Source: Candidatus Omnitrophota bacterium
Lineage (GTDB): Bacteria > Hinthialibacterota > Hinthialibacteria > Hinthialibacterales > Hinthialibacteraceae
NCBI GenBank assembly: GCA_013177805.1
Contig: JABLXU010000002.1
Coordinates: 124,001 to 188,000, forward strand
Reading direction: 5' to 3'
Length of the DNA: 64,000 nt
Each line of letters begins with the position of its first letter. The stretch's first letter is position 1. Under the pieces are notes generated by a model. The model was not told the DNA's origin, did no database searches, and worked only from the letters and a program-made list of their open reading frames with translations. Below, one piece after another: positions 18,394 through 27,244 of the stretch. The position numbers and the translations under genes are program-made.

Positions 18394-18423
18394 TTGACTT
18401 TCACTTGTAGAACATTGTACGCT
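18394..18423 (+). promoter_or_regulatory. Candidate promoter of the CBM9-like protein gene
   Basis: TTGACT (18394-18399), an 18-nt spacer and TACGCT (18418-18423) lie immediately after the operon terminator and about 45 nt before ATG 18469. The same TTGACT hexamer is used in the candidate promoter at 5444. Confidence 0.4.
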
Positions 18424-18468
18424 TGGTTGGCTCGATTGACCGCAACAATGAAGGAGGTACTCCCCACC

Positions 18469-19875
18469 ATGTCAAAGGATATTTGGCTCTTTGGGTTCAG
18501 TATTTTCATGTTCGGATGGTTGGCGTTTCCCAGCAACGCCAGCGAGACGTATTTCTTCTGGTACGGTTCCACTCCCAACTCGGTCTCCTGGGCGCCTTTC
18601 CACTGGGAAGAACAAGACCGGACCAGTGGATTCGCCGGTGACACCAGCGATCTCCAAGAAGGCATGTTCTACAATCATACGCCAGACGCGGGGGACGACA
18701 CCCAACTCAATACTTCTCTCACCTTCTCTTTCACCTTCTCCCCCAACCGCGGCGCTCATCATCCCACCGTTTTGCCCCGCGGCATCGGCCAGGTGAGCCT
18801 GTGGGTGTATTACGACCAGACTTATGGTCTGGGCGTGCCCGGACACGCCAATTCCATTTATCTCTCGGTTCTACCGGGAGCCGATCTGGTCAAAGCGAAC
18901 TACCTGGGTGTCGAAATGGTGGCAGGTGAAACCAATTTCCGCGTGGTGTCCAAAACCAATCCCTCCGGAGAAGCCTCGATCGCCATGCGTCCCGATGAGT
19001 GGAACCATTTGGTATTCACCGATGACGGAAATAAGACCACCATAACGATTAACGACTCGGCATCGGCCATCAGCCTGCCCACCGGCGGGAACCTCTGGTA
19101 CATCAACATTGTGGCGGGCATCGTGGACACGGATGGGACCATCAAAGACGGAGACTGCATGGAAACGTTTTACATCGATGACATCGTCTGCGTCTCCGGC
19201 ATCGAATCGGGATACCAATTCATCGATGTCCCGGCCACCACGAACACCGTGACCATCGACGGCGTGATCAATCCGGCCGAAGTCGCCGGGGCGAAAGTTG
19301 TAACTTGGGACGGCAGCTCGCCGGAACGCCCGGGCGTCCACGCCCAGTTCTACGGCCAATGGGCGCTGCCCACCCCCGCCGACCTGACCGCCACCGCCTA
19401 TCTGCAAAACAACGGTGAAAAATTGTACATCAGCGTGGACGTGGTGGATGATGTGATCTCCCTGGTGCAAGGCGCGAACTGGTGGAACGACGACAGCACG
19501 GAAATCTACATCGACCACGACAATAGCCGCAGTACGTCCGGTGCGGCCCAGATCTCACTTAACGCGGCCAACACCTTCACCAACGCGGATACCTATGCCG
19601 ATTGGCTGGTGATCACTTCGAAAGTGAAAAACGGCAATACGGGTTGGCAGGTCGAAGCGGAAGTGGATATGCCCGCGCGTGAACTGCGCCAGGGACAAAC
19701 CTATGGATTCGATATCTCCATCAACGATTCCGACGGCGAAAACGAAACCGGCTACCAAGGCGCGCAGGAATGGCTGTACGCCAGCTATGAATGGGCCTAT
19801 GACAACGAAACGTATTGGGGCAACATCCGCATTCTGAGCACGGCGGTGCAGGTCGAGGGATGGGAAATTTATTGA
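18469..19875 (+). CDS. Secreted protein with CBM9-like domain and WEIY C-terminal tail (468 aa)
   Basis: ATG 18469 is chosen because AAGGAGG lies 11 nt upstream. The signal peptide ends near PSNASE. The N-terminal half (residues about 25-240) is a LamG/concanavalin-like beta sandwich (QVSLWVYYDQTYG, EWNHLVFTDDGN, FYIDDIVC). Residues about 263-455 match the carbohydrate-binding module 9/DOMON pattern: TIDGVINPAEVAGA, LYISVDVVDD, WWNDDSTEIYIDHDN, and a closing YWGNIRIL. After that last strand there is a 12-residue tail ending GWEIY. The same kind of tail ends the proteins at 28637-29737 and 59679-60779. There is no catalytic domain, so it is probably a glycan-binding surface protein. It is a single gene with its own candidate promoter. 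Confidence 0.85.
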   Translation: MSKDIWLFGFSIFMFGWLAFPSNASETYFFWYGSTPNSVSWAPFHWEEQDRTSGFAGDTSDLQEGMFYNHTPDAGDDTQLNTSLTFSFTFSPNRGAHHPTVLPRGIGQVSLWVYYDQTYGLGVPGHANSIYLSVLPGADLVKANYLGVEMVAGETNFRVVSKTNPSGEASIAMRPDEWNHLVFTDDGNKTTITINDSASAISLPTGGNLWYINIVAGIVDTDGTIKDGDCMETFYIDDIVCVSGIESGYQFIDVPATTNTVTIDGVINPAEVAGAKVVTWDGSSPERPGVHAQFYGQWALPTPADLTATAYLQNNGEKLYISVDVVDDVISLVQGANWWNDDSTEIYIDHDNSRSTSGAAQISLNAANTFTNADTYADWLVITSKVKNGNTGWQVEAEVDMPARELRQGQTYGFDISINDSDGENETGYQGAQEWLYASYEWAYDNETYWGNIRILSTAVQVEGWEIY

Positions 19876-19898
19876 GGCCAGGGGAAGGAGGGGTTGCC

Positions 19899-19938
19899 TG
19901 AATCGGGATGGTCAGGATGCACAAGATGACCAGGATGG
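19899..19938. repeat. GGATG-rich direct repeat, copy A
   Basis: The sequence TGAATCGGGATGGTCAGGATG followed by CACAAGATGACCAGGATG recurs with few changes at 21919-21958. Both copies lie 25-30 nt downstream of a plus-strand stop codon. Similar 'gaatcaggat...caggat' repeats are known in many bacterial genomes; its role is unknown. Confidence 0.75.
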
Positions 19939-20295
19939 GGAGATAGGGAGTGTAATTTCATCCCCGCGGGGGCTCAACGTGAATAGCCGCTGGCGATAGC
20001 CTACGGTTGCGTGATGAATCAATACCTACCCCGCAGGGTTTGAATTGAATATGGGTCGGCCCCTGCGGGATTGTTTTCCATGGGAACGGTACCGGGAGGT
20101 TGTCACCCCCGGCTATTCGTATGGGATCCTGCGGTGATGGAAATAGGCAACCAGAGGTGGGCTGCGTTGCGCTTTGAGTATTTTGCCCAGGGTTGAAATC
20201 CTGGGTTGCTGTACGGCGGCCCCTTGAAAGGGGCGCTGATTGAATAGAAGTGGTGAGAGCGTAATACGAGACGTGAAAGCGCGGAGAAAGGACTT

Positions 20296-20408
20296 CCCTC
20301 ACCCTGGCCCTCTCCCAGAGGGAGAGGGGATTTTGGGGGTGGTTTTCATCGGTCCCTTCAACGAGTCGCGAGTTGGCCATTTGATGAAAAGTACGCACTT
20401 GCCGGATG
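20296..20408 (-). repeat. Composite intergenic repeat, inverted copy
   Basis: It reads, on the minus strand, CATCCGGCAAGTGCGTACTT... through GAAAACCACCCCC to the palindrome CTCTCCCTCTGGGAGAG. The same order of blocks occurs on the plus strand at 22067, 25524, 35178 and, degenerate, at 34707. Confidence 0.75.
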
Positions 20409-20528
20409 AGCCTCGATGATTACTTGAATGTCCAACACCGTCCGGCAATCCATCCACCCTGACTATCCTTAGGGGAATGATCTGTTATATATGTGGTAGT
20501 ATTCTTTTATTCCAAACCAGGTGTATGA

Positions 20529-21893
20529 ATGAGAATCACAATGAGCAGAATGAGATTCTGGATTTTATTCTTATTTTTCCTGACGATCGGTTTCTCCGCC
20601 TGGGCGGATGAATCAGGCGCGAAACCACTTTACGTGGGTTGGGCGTCCGTGGACATCACGCCCCCGGAACCGGTGGCCTTGGTGGGCCAGTTGCATAAAC
20701 GGATTTCCCAAGGCGTTCGCGATCCGCTTACCGCCACCGCCCTGGCCTTGGAAACCTGGGACGCGGAAGGCAACCGCGAACAAGCCATCCTGGTATCGTG
20801 CGATATCTTGTATATTCTCCGCAGCGTGCAGCGAAGAGTCCAAAATGAAATCCGCGCGCGAATCCCCGGTTTCGATCCGGAAAAACTATTCTTGAACGCC
20901 ACCCACACCCACACCGGCCCAGGGTACAACGATGCCGCGTTCCACAACTTGTATGACGTCAGCAACGATCCCGGCGTGATGAAAGCGGACGACTACGCGG
21001 ATATCTTCGTGGAACGGGTCACGCAAGCCGCCGTCGAGGCCTGGAACAACCGCAAACGCGGGGGGATGAGCTGGGCGCTGAGCCATGCCGTCGTCGGCAT
21101 GAACCGCCGGGCGAGGTACTTCGACGGAACCGCCGTCATGTACGGCAAGGTCAATCAGGAAAATTTCAGCCATATCGAGGGCTACGAAGACCACGGTGTG
21201 CCCCTGCTTTTCTTCTGGACTCCGGAACAGGAATGCACCGGGGTCTTGATCAACATCGCGTGCCCGTCCCAGGAAACCGAAGGCTTGAGCGTGGTCTCCG
21301 CTGATTTTTGGCATGACGTGCGTTTGGAACTGCGCCGCCGGCTGGGTCCGAATCTCTTTGTGCTTCCCCAATGCGCGGCCGCGGGGGATCAGTCGCCCCA
21401 TTACCTTCTGCGCGCGCAAGCCGAGCAAATCATGCGGGAACGCCGGGGACTCGACAGCCGGCAGGAAATCGCCCGCCGGATCGCGAACGCGGTCGAGGAT
21501 GGCTTCTCTCTCGCCCGGCAAGACATCCAATCCGATCTGGTCTTCAAGCATACCGTGGCCCGCTTCCCGGTGCCTCCCCACACAGACCAGACCGCACCCT
21601 TTTACCTCACCGATCCCATCAATCCGATCGAATGCCACATCCTGCGTTTGGGGGATATCGCGATGTGCACCGCGCCGTTCGAATTGTATCTCGATTACAG
21701 CCTGCGTGTGCAAGCCCGCAGCCCGGCGGTCTTGACTTTCGTCGTGCAGCTTGCGTGCCAGCATAGCGGCTACCTGCCCACGGAGCGGGCCGTGCAAGGC
21801 GGCGGCTACAGCGCGGATAAATTCATCGTCGGTCCCGAAGGCGGTCAACGCTGGGTGGAGGAGACGTTGAAGGCTATCAAGGCGTTGTGGTGA
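20529..21893 (+). CDS. Secreted neutral/alkaline ceramidase-like hydrolase (454 aa)
   Basis: The signal peptide is MRITMSRMRFWILF... ending FSAWA. The mature protein begins YVGWASVDITPPEPV and contains NATHTHTGPG at about residue 122. These are hallmarks of the neutral/alkaline non-lysosomal ceramidase N-terminal domain, where the His of the HTH.GPG motif binds catalytic zinc. A second His-containing stretch (GHN-type) is not obvious, and a Ser usual after HTH is Thr here. At 454 aa it lacks the C-terminal domain of full-length ceramidases (650-750 aa), as do many short environmental homologues. Substrates may be N-acyl sphingoid or other amides or esters outside the cell. The gene stands alone between repeat-rich spacers. 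Confidence 0.8.
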   Translation: MRITMSRMRFWILFLFFLTIGFSAWADESGAKPLYVGWASVDITPPEPVALVGQLHKRISQGVRDPLTATALALETWDAEGNREQAILVSCDILYILRSVQRRVQNEIRARIPGFDPEKLFLNATHTHTGPGYNDAAFHNLYDVSNDPGVMKADDYADIFVERVTQAAVEAWNNRKRGGMSWALSHAVVGMNRRARYFDGTAVMYGKVNQENFSHIEGYEDHGVPLLFFWTPEQECTGVLINIACPSQETEGLSVVSADFWHDVRLELRRRLGPNLFVLPQCAAAGDQSPHYLLRAQAEQIMRERRGLDSRQEIARRIANAVEDGFSLARQDIQSDLVFKHTVARFPVPPHTDQTAPFYLTDPINPIECHILRLGDIAMCTAPFELYLDYSLRVQARSPAVLTFVVQLACQHSGYLPTERAVQGGGYSADKFIVGPEGGQRWVEETLKAIKALW

Positions 21894-21918
21894 AGGCCGG
21901 CGGGATGGATTATTTGTC

Positions 21919-21958
21919 TGAATCAGGATGGTCAGGATGCACAGGATGACCAAGATAT
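21919..21958. repeat. GGATG-rich direct repeat, copy B
   Basis: The block TGAATCAGGATGGTCAGGATG then CACAGGATGACCAAGAT matches the copy at 19899-19938 in 36 or so of 40 positions by eye. It follows the ceramidase-like gene by 26 nt. Confidence 0.75.
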
Positions 21959-22066
21959 TGATGGGTTATGATGGGTTACGCTTCGCTAACCCATCCTACG
22001 TTTACTGGATCCCCTTCGGGGATGAAAATTAGTCATTCATCGAAGTCGTAGGCATGTTTTTTGGCT

Positions 22067-22178
22067 CATCCGGCAAGTGTGTACTTTTTTTCAGATGGCC
22101 GGTTCACATCTCTTTGAAGAAATTGATGCAAACCACCCCAAAATCCCCTCTCCCTCTGGGAGAGGGTTAGGGTGAGGG
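22067..22178 (+). repeat. Composite intergenic repeat
   Basis: Begins CATCCGGCAAGTGTGTACTT and passes through a variable middle and AAACCACCCCAAAATCCCCT to the palindrome CTCTCCCTCTGGGAGAGGG and TTAGGGTGAGGG. Compare with 25524, 35178 and the inverted copy at 20296. Confidence 0.8.
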
Positions 22179-22559
22179 AATTTTTGTAGGGGCGGACCTT
22201 GGTGTCCGCCCTCGCCCCGTGGCGGATGGAATCAATTTTACTTCTTCAGGTACGCACTTCTCGGATGAACCTGTTTTTTTGTAGTGCGGGCGTCCCGTCT
22301 GCATATCCTTTTTTTTCTCCGTGTAACCCGTGTTTCCCCTCCGTGCCCTCCGTGATTTGATCCAGCCACCTCTGTGATTCAATCCGCCAACACGTGCCGC
22401 AGGTTAAAACCTACGGCTATTCACCTGGATCCCCTTCAGGGATGACATGGTACTTCTCATACACTAAAAACCATCCCCTTTACTTCTCCTCTCCCTCCCT
22501 GCATTCTCCTCGATGATCCGTTGTCGGCTTATTTCCTCCGAATAGAAAGGTATGCCTTT

Positions 22560-25520
22560 ATGAAATCCTTTGCCCAATGCCTCCTGATTTCCGTCTGGAT
22601 CATGGTGCTTCTCTCTCCAGCGTGGACGGGTGAATCCCCGGTTCCCGAAAATGTATATCAGGGCGAATTGATCCGTTATCCCGGTCCCTGGGCGTTTCAA
22701 CTGGGCCGACCGGGCATCATTCTCGTAAATGATCAAGATCTGGAAGATCTGACCGATCCGGATAAGGTCATCGATCTCAGCCTGACCTACCAGAAACACA
22801 CCGCCAGCCTGCGGCAAATTTGCGAACGCGCCCGGCAACAGGGCCAACGCACGCTGATCATCGCCTTCGATCAATTCTTCAGCCAATACCGCCCCGGCCA
22901 GGTCACGCCCCGCAAACTCACGCCCGACATGGACGAATATGTCGAAAAACTGGCCACCGTCAGCCGCTTCGCGCAACAATACGGCCTCGGCCTGGAACTC
23001 AGCCTGCTCAGCCCCCTGGAGATCGGCTCCGCGTACGCCCGGCGCACCGGCGAAACGGGGAAATGGATGCATTACCGTAAGGGACTGCGCAATCCCCAAA
23101 CCGGCGCGTACAGTGTGCAACTCTGGCAGCAGAAAAAATGGGCCAACAACAAGGGATCCATTCTGTTGAAAGATTTGGGTGTACGCGTCTTCGCGTTTCA
23201 GGAACGGCGGATTGGCGGGACGCCGTATCTTTATGTCGATCCTCACGCCATCGTCGAAATCACCGAAACCGCCCGCGTGGAACGGTGGGAATCCCTGGCC
23301 AGCGACCGGGGCGATTACCGCGCCGAGCGCGTCCGGATTTACGGCGAGGGGCGGACGGACATCGGCCCGCTCGCCCGCGTGCTTGTGGTTCAACAATATG
23401 AAACCCCCGAAATGGATTATTTCAGCCCAAACGCTTTGCCCTATCTCAAGAACCTTGTCGATAAGTACGTGGACGCGGGCGTGAAACTCCACGCGCTCTA
23501 TTCCGACGAGATGCACATCCAGCAGGACTGGGGTTACTTCAGTCATCATGACGGCGGCGAATTCGCCCTGCGCTATGGAAGCGATGGGCTCGCAAATGAA
23601 TACGCGAACCGGTATGGCGATGAATACCGCGATTTTGCCCGCTATCTCATCTACTTCGTTCAAGGCCAGGAAGACTACCGCAACGACATGCAGGCCGGGC
23701 AACCCCTCCAGCATGTCTTCGGCACGACGCCCGAGGCCATCCGCCGGACCGCCTTGTTCCGGTCCCGCTACTACCACCTGCTGCAGGACGGCGTCGTGGA
23801 TCTCTTCGTCCAGGCCAAGCGCTACGCCGAACAGCGCTTCGGCTACCGCCTCGAATCCCGCGCCCACGCCACCTGGGCCGAAAGCCCGACCATCGACCTG
23901 TGGGACGGCGGCCAGGGCCACCGGTATTCCCGGAACTATGAATACACGTCCGATTTCGTCTGGTCGAACACCGTCCACCAGGCCGCGTCCGCCTGCGCCG
24001 ATTACTTCAAGTGGGGTGATTTCCTCACCGGCAACGGCAACGACCATTGCGAATGCGGCTGGCTGGACCGCAACTACACGGGCATCGCGTTGGCCTGCTC
24101 CACCGGCATCATCAACGAAGTCCCCCATTCCTACTCGGCCCATTGGGGCATGCCGGGCGAGATCGCGCGGCGGCGTTCCGCCCTGGTCAGCGCCGCCGGG
24201 GCCTCCGGCGCGCCGTATTTCTCCACCGTGCAAGACGCCCAACACCGCGATGTGGAGGTGCTCACTCTCTATCCCCTCGACCTGGTCAGCGTGGAGGAAC
24301 GCTTCGGCGGCTGGATGACGCAATACGCTTACGCCAACAGCATCTCGCAATCCAAACTGCTGGAAATGGCGGAAGTCAAAGAGGGCGCGGTTCATCTCGG
24401 CGGGCGGAAATTCACCACCTTGACCATCGCCTTCGAACCGTTTCCCTCGGCGCGGCTGTTGGATCTGATCCGGCAACTCGCTGAAACAGGCGGCCGGGTG
24501 ATCTGGTCGGGACCTCCGCCGGTGATTTCCCGCGAGGGTGCACCCATTCTCGCCGAGTGGATGAATTTGTTCGGTGTGGAGTATGATCCGGGACTCAACG
24601 AAGGCCGGATCGCCGCCGGATCGTCCGTGGAATTCGAAGGCCCCCTCGCGGGAATCGAGCCGCAGGTGATCCTGACCCACTACCTGGTGGATCACATCTA
24701 TCCCGTGACACCGCGCGAAGGCGTTCAGGCCGTGGCGCGAGTGCGGGATCAAATTGTGGGCAGCCACAAAACCGCCGGCCGGGGCGGAAGTCTCACGTTC
24801 CTCGGTTTCCGCCCGCGTGATGATCAATCCCGCAGCCTGGGGCAGGATATCCGTACCTGGTTCGAGATCCTGCTGGCGCTCGGCGCGTACCCGGCCACCG
24901 GCGCGTTTCCCGGTGTCAACGACAACACGGAATACATCTCCCGCACTTCGTCCTTTTTTGCCTGCCGCTTCCCCAACGGCGCGGTGGCCATCGCGCCGCA
25001 TCTAAAAGACGTGGAAGAAAACTGGGACGGCGGATTCGCCCGCGACGAGGAACGGGACCGGCGTTCACTGGAACAAATTTCGTTGCCGTCCGATGCGATC
25101 CATCTCGCGGATTACAAAATCAACGGCCACACCGTTTCCTACCAAGGCCGGCAAGTCATGGCGTTCCGGGTGAATACCGATGGAGACCTCATCGCCTTCG
25201 CGGGCCATGACGGCGCGGGGATCACCATCGACGGCCGCGCGTTTGTCTTTGCGGATCATCCCTTCTCTCTCGTTTCGTTCGCCCCTGTGCCCGAAGAGCG
25301 GCGGGTGGAGGGCGGGGCGTTGTATATTCTCCGCATCGAAGGGGAAGGAGAAATCACTCTGCCGCTGACCAACCTGCCGGCCGGCGTGGAATGCGCCGCC
25401 GAAGGTCCCACCCCCGGCAGCCGCGGCCCTGTGATCCCCCATACGGTCGAAAAGGACGGCTTGAAATTATCCCTCACCCCCGCGGCCCGGGGCCGGTGGA
25501 TTTATGTAATCGAAAAGTAG
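22560..25520 (+). CDS. Large secreted glycoside-hydrolase-like protein (986 aa), GH42-like layout
   Basis: ATG 22560 starts a clean signal peptide (MKSFAQCLLISVW...SPAWTGE); AAAGGT lies 8 nt upstream. Residues about 100-520 look like a TIM barrel, with a candidate acid/base Glu at about residue 317 in HALYSDEMH. Residues about 560-800 resemble a flavodoxin-like (beta-galactosidase trimerisation-type) domain, with LLDLIRQLAETGGRVIWSG. The C-terminus is beta-rich. This order is that of GH42 and related clan GH-A enzymes, but I cannot place it in a named family, and the nucleophile Glu is not identified. It is probably an extracellular enzyme acting on a complex glycan. The gene is isolated, with composite repeats on both sides. 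The opposite strand is open over most of its length, a composition effect. Confidence 0.75.
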   Translation: MKSFAQCLLISVWIMVLLSPAWTGESPVPENVYQGELIRYPGPWAFQLGRPGIILVNDQDLEDLTDPDKVIDLSLTYQKHTASLRQICERARQQGQRTLIIAFDQFFSQYRPGQVTPRKLTPDMDEYVEKLATVSRFAQQYGLGLELSLLSPLEIGSAYARRTGETGKWMHYRKGLRNPQTGAYSVQLWQQKKWANNKGSILLKDLGVRVFAFQERRIGGTPYLYVDPHAIVEITETARVERWESLASDRGDYRAERVRIYGEGRTDIGPLARVLVVQQYETPEMDYFSPNALPYLKNLVDKYVDAGVKLHALYSDEMHIQQDWGYFSHHDGGEFALRYGSDGLANEYANRYGDEYRDFARYLIYFVQGQEDYRNDMQAGQPLQHVFGTTPEAIRRTALFRSRYYHLLQDGVVDLFVQAKRYAEQRFGYRLESRAHATWAESPTIDLWDGGQGHRYSRNYEYTSDFVWSNTVHQAASACADYFKWGDFLTGNGNDHCECGWLDRNYTGIALACSTGIINEVPHSYSAHWGMPGEIARRRSALVSAAGASGAPYFSTVQDAQHRDVEVLTLYPLDLVSVEERFGGWMTQYAYANSISQSKLLEMAEVKEGAVHLGGRKFTTLTIAFEPFPSARLLDLIRQLAETGGRVIWSGPPPVISREGAPILAEWMNLFGVEYDPGLNEGRIAAGSSVEFEGPLAGIEPQVILTHYLVDHIYPVTPREGVQAVARVRDQIVGSHKTAGRGGSLTFLGFRPRDDQSRSLGQDIRTWFEILLALGAYPATGAFPGVNDNTEYISRTSSFFACRFPNGAVAIAPHLKDVEENWDGGFARDEERDRRSLEQISLPSDAIHLADYKINGHTVSYQGRQVMAFRVNTDGDLIAFAGHDGAGITIDGRAFVFADHPFSLVSFAPVPEERRVEGGALYILRIEGEGEITLPLTNLPAGVECAAEGPTPGSRGPVIPHTVEKDGLKLSLTPAARGRWIYVIEK

Positions 25521-25970
25521 GCCCATCCGGCCAACGCGCACTTTTTCTGACTCCTGGTTCGTATCACTTCACCATGAGTGATGAAAACCCACTCCCATAA
25601 TCCCCTCTCCCGCTGGGAGAGGACCAGGGTGTGGGAATGCCGGAAAAGGCCATACGGATCGGGTCGCTGCAATCGAATACATTCTTCCGGCCAATTTCTC
25701 ACGCAACAATAATTTCAATTGTTTCTGTTTCTATATAAAAAGTTAATATGGAAATCGTTACCGTTCCATTCTAGTTCCCTGGCGCGATTCCCCGCCGGAT
25801 CATGGCCCGCCACGCAACCGATCCGGTCCGGCGGCCGGTCCGGCCCAACGCGAATTTTCCCTTGACGGGTGGAAGACTGGCCTCTACCATGTCTACGGTA
25901 CTGAGGAAATGGCAGACGAGCGGGCCGGTGGGTTTTGCGTTCGCGCGACCCAAATGCGTGTGATGGTGTG
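25521..25970. other. Intergenic region with one composite repeat
   Basis: 450 nt. The first 115 nt are the composite repeat (25524-25635). The remaining stretch includes an AT-rich segment (about 25700-25770) that could hold the promoter of the following kinase gene. No supportable gene. Confidence 0.55.
25524..25635 (+). repeat. Composite intergenic repeat
   Basis: CATCCGGCCAACGCGCACTT, a middle with CCTGGTTCGTATC, GATGAAAACCCACTCC and the palindrome CTCTCCCGCTGGGAGAG. Most similar to the copy at 35178-35290, sharing the middle segment TCCTGGTTCG.ATC.CTTC. Confidence 0.8.
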
Positions 25971-26414
25971 ATGGAACGAATGCTCGACTTTCGCATCGCC
26001 AGCAAAATCGAAAATATCTATCCGGTGGAACGGGAAATCCTCCAACAGGCCAACCAGTTGGGTTTTGATGACAATGCCTGTTTCTGTTTGCGCCTGGCCA
26101 TGGATGAAGCCCTGATCAACGCCATCATCCACGGCAACCGCAACGCGGAAGAGAAGAAGATCCATATCAAGGCACTCTTCAACTCGGAAAGTGTCGCGGT
26201 CACCGTGCAAGATGAAGGAGACGGCTTCGACCGTTCCCAGTTGTGCGATCCAACGGAAGCGCCCCATTTATACGAAACCCATGGCCGGGGCGTCTTCTTG
26301 ATCCGGCAATTCACCCATGAATTGCGCTTCAACGACAAAGGCAATGAAATCACCTTTGTCGTTCATCAATCCCATACCCCGGCTGCCTTGCAGAACAATC
26401 CGCTCGCGGTTTGA
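25971..26414 (+). CDS. RsbW-like anti-sigma-factor Ser/Thr kinase (147 aa)
   Basis: This is a compact HATPase_c_2 (GHKL) protein. The N-box is MDEALINAIIHGN, the G1 box VQDEGDGFD and the G2 box HGRGVFLIRQF. Such proteins bind ATP and either phosphorylate an anti-sigma-factor antagonist (STAS) or sequester a sigma factor. There is no transmembrane segment or other domain. The start at 25971 (MERMLDFRIAS) is preferred over an upstream in-frame codon at 25935, which would add 12 residues without homology. No STAS-domain antagonist or sigma factor lies nearby, so its partner is encoded elsewhere. Confidence 0.85.
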   Translation: MERMLDFRIASKIENIYPVEREILQQANQLGFDDNACFCLRLAMDEALINAIIHGNRNAEEKKIHIKALFNSESVAVTVQDEGDGFDRSQLCDPTEAPHLYETHGRGVFLIRQFTHELRFNDKGNEITFVVHQSHTPAALQNNPLAV

Positions 26415-26620
26415 CCGCCGGACCTGGAGGGAAACAGTTTCTTCGATCGCTCCGAAACAAAAAGAAACAAAAAGAAAAAAATCTTATTTTGCGATTCTTT
26501 TTTTGCGTTCGCGCCCGTATCCAATCCTAAAAACGGTTCGTTGAATACAACGAAATGAATGATTTCCCCACAGATTCAACTAAGTCAACCTGGGTGTAAA
26601 CCATCACGTAAGGAGGGAAT

Positions 26621-27148
26621 ATGGGAACCGCAAATCGAACGATTGATCGTGTCCGTTGTCTGCTCTGGGTCATCGGTCTGACGGTAACCGTAACGGGATG
26701 CACCAACACCCATCTCGTCCGCATCCCCCGCCCGATTCCAACCTTCGGCCTCGGCGGGGCCAAAATCGCCAAGCGGGTTGCTCCCCCGGCGGCTCTTCCC
26801 GCTCCGCCGGTTTCCCAATTCAGCAACCCCTCCGTGCCGCCTCCCCCCGGTGAACCCAAGGAAGAACTGGTCGGCTTGGCCACATACTATGGACCCGAAT
26901 TTCACGGACGCCGGACGGCCAGCGGCGAACGCTTCAACATGTACGCGATGACCGCCGCCCACCGCACACTCCCCTTCAACACCACCGTGCGGATCACCAA
27001 CCTGGAAAACGATAAGGTAGCCTACGTCCGGATCAATGACCGCGGACCCTATCACAAAGGCCGGATCATCGATCTGTCCCGCGCCGCCGCCCGGGAACTG
27101 GAATTCGAGCACAAAGGCACCGCCCGGGTGCGCGTCGAGATTTTCTGA
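26621..27148 (+). CDS. rlpA: RlpA-type septal lytic transglycosylase lipoprotein (copy 2)
   Basis: A 175-aa protein started at ATG 26621 with AAGGAGGG upstream. It has a lipoprotein signal ending TVTGC, then RIPRPIPTFGLGG, a Pro/Ala-rich linker of about 40 residues, and the RlpA barrel (ATYYGPEFHGRRTASGE, MTAAHRTLPFNTTVRI, INDRGPYHKGRIIDLS). It resembles the copy at 4286-4756 but with a longer linker. No SPOR domain is present. The role is cleavage of naked peptidoglycan strands at division sites, from the outer membrane. Confidence 0.88.
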   Translation: MGTANRTIDRVRCLLWVIGLTVTVTGCTNTHLVRIPRPIPTFGLGGAKIAKRVAPPAALPAPPVSQFSNPSVPPPPGEPKEELVGLATYYGPEFHGRRTASGERFNMYAMTAAHRTLPFNTTVRITNLENDKVAYVRINDRGPYHKGRIIDLSRAAARELEFEHKGTARVRVEIF

Positions 27149-27244
27149 CACCCTTCATTGTTTCGGTATGAATCATTTCACCGTAACCTTTTTCATGCGC
27201 ATTTATTTTTCTCTCATCCATTCCACGAAACGGAAACCCGGCCG

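Larger units (their letters stand above)
19876..20528. other. Repeat-filled intergenic region
   Basis: 653 nt without a supportable gene. It holds the GGATG-type direct repeat (19899-19938), Cys-poor palindromic blocks around 19965-20235 of the type 'ccccgcggggg...gaatagccg' and 'ccttgaaagggg', and an inverted copy of the composite repeat (20296-20408). Reading frames across it are short and follow the repeats. Confidence 0.6.
21894..22559. other. Repeat-filled intergenic region
   Basis: 666 nt without a supportable gene. In order it contains the GGATG-type repeat (21919-21958), a 'ggatccccttcggggatga' block (about 22005-22025), the composite repeat (22067-22178), a 'gtaggggcggac...gtccgccc' hairpin (about 22187-22212), a partial inverted block near 22250-22272, a 'ccgtgccctccgtga' stretch (about 22340-22375), and a second 'ggatccccttcagggatga' block (about 22427-22446). 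Confidence 0.6.

Noticed and set aside
20281-22460. Clustered palindromes resembling a CRISPR array
   Set aside because: Spacing is irregular, units differ from each other, and there is no leader or cas gene.
22464-25001. Open frame of 845 codons on the minus strand
   Set aside because: It lies opposite the GH42-like gene, whose plus-strand protein has a signal peptide and a coherent domain order. The minus frame has a composition typical of an antisense shadow and no recognised domain.
26465-26515. A/T-rich hairpin after the RsbW-like gene
   Set aside because: The stem is weak with a mismatch, so it was not listed as a terminator.
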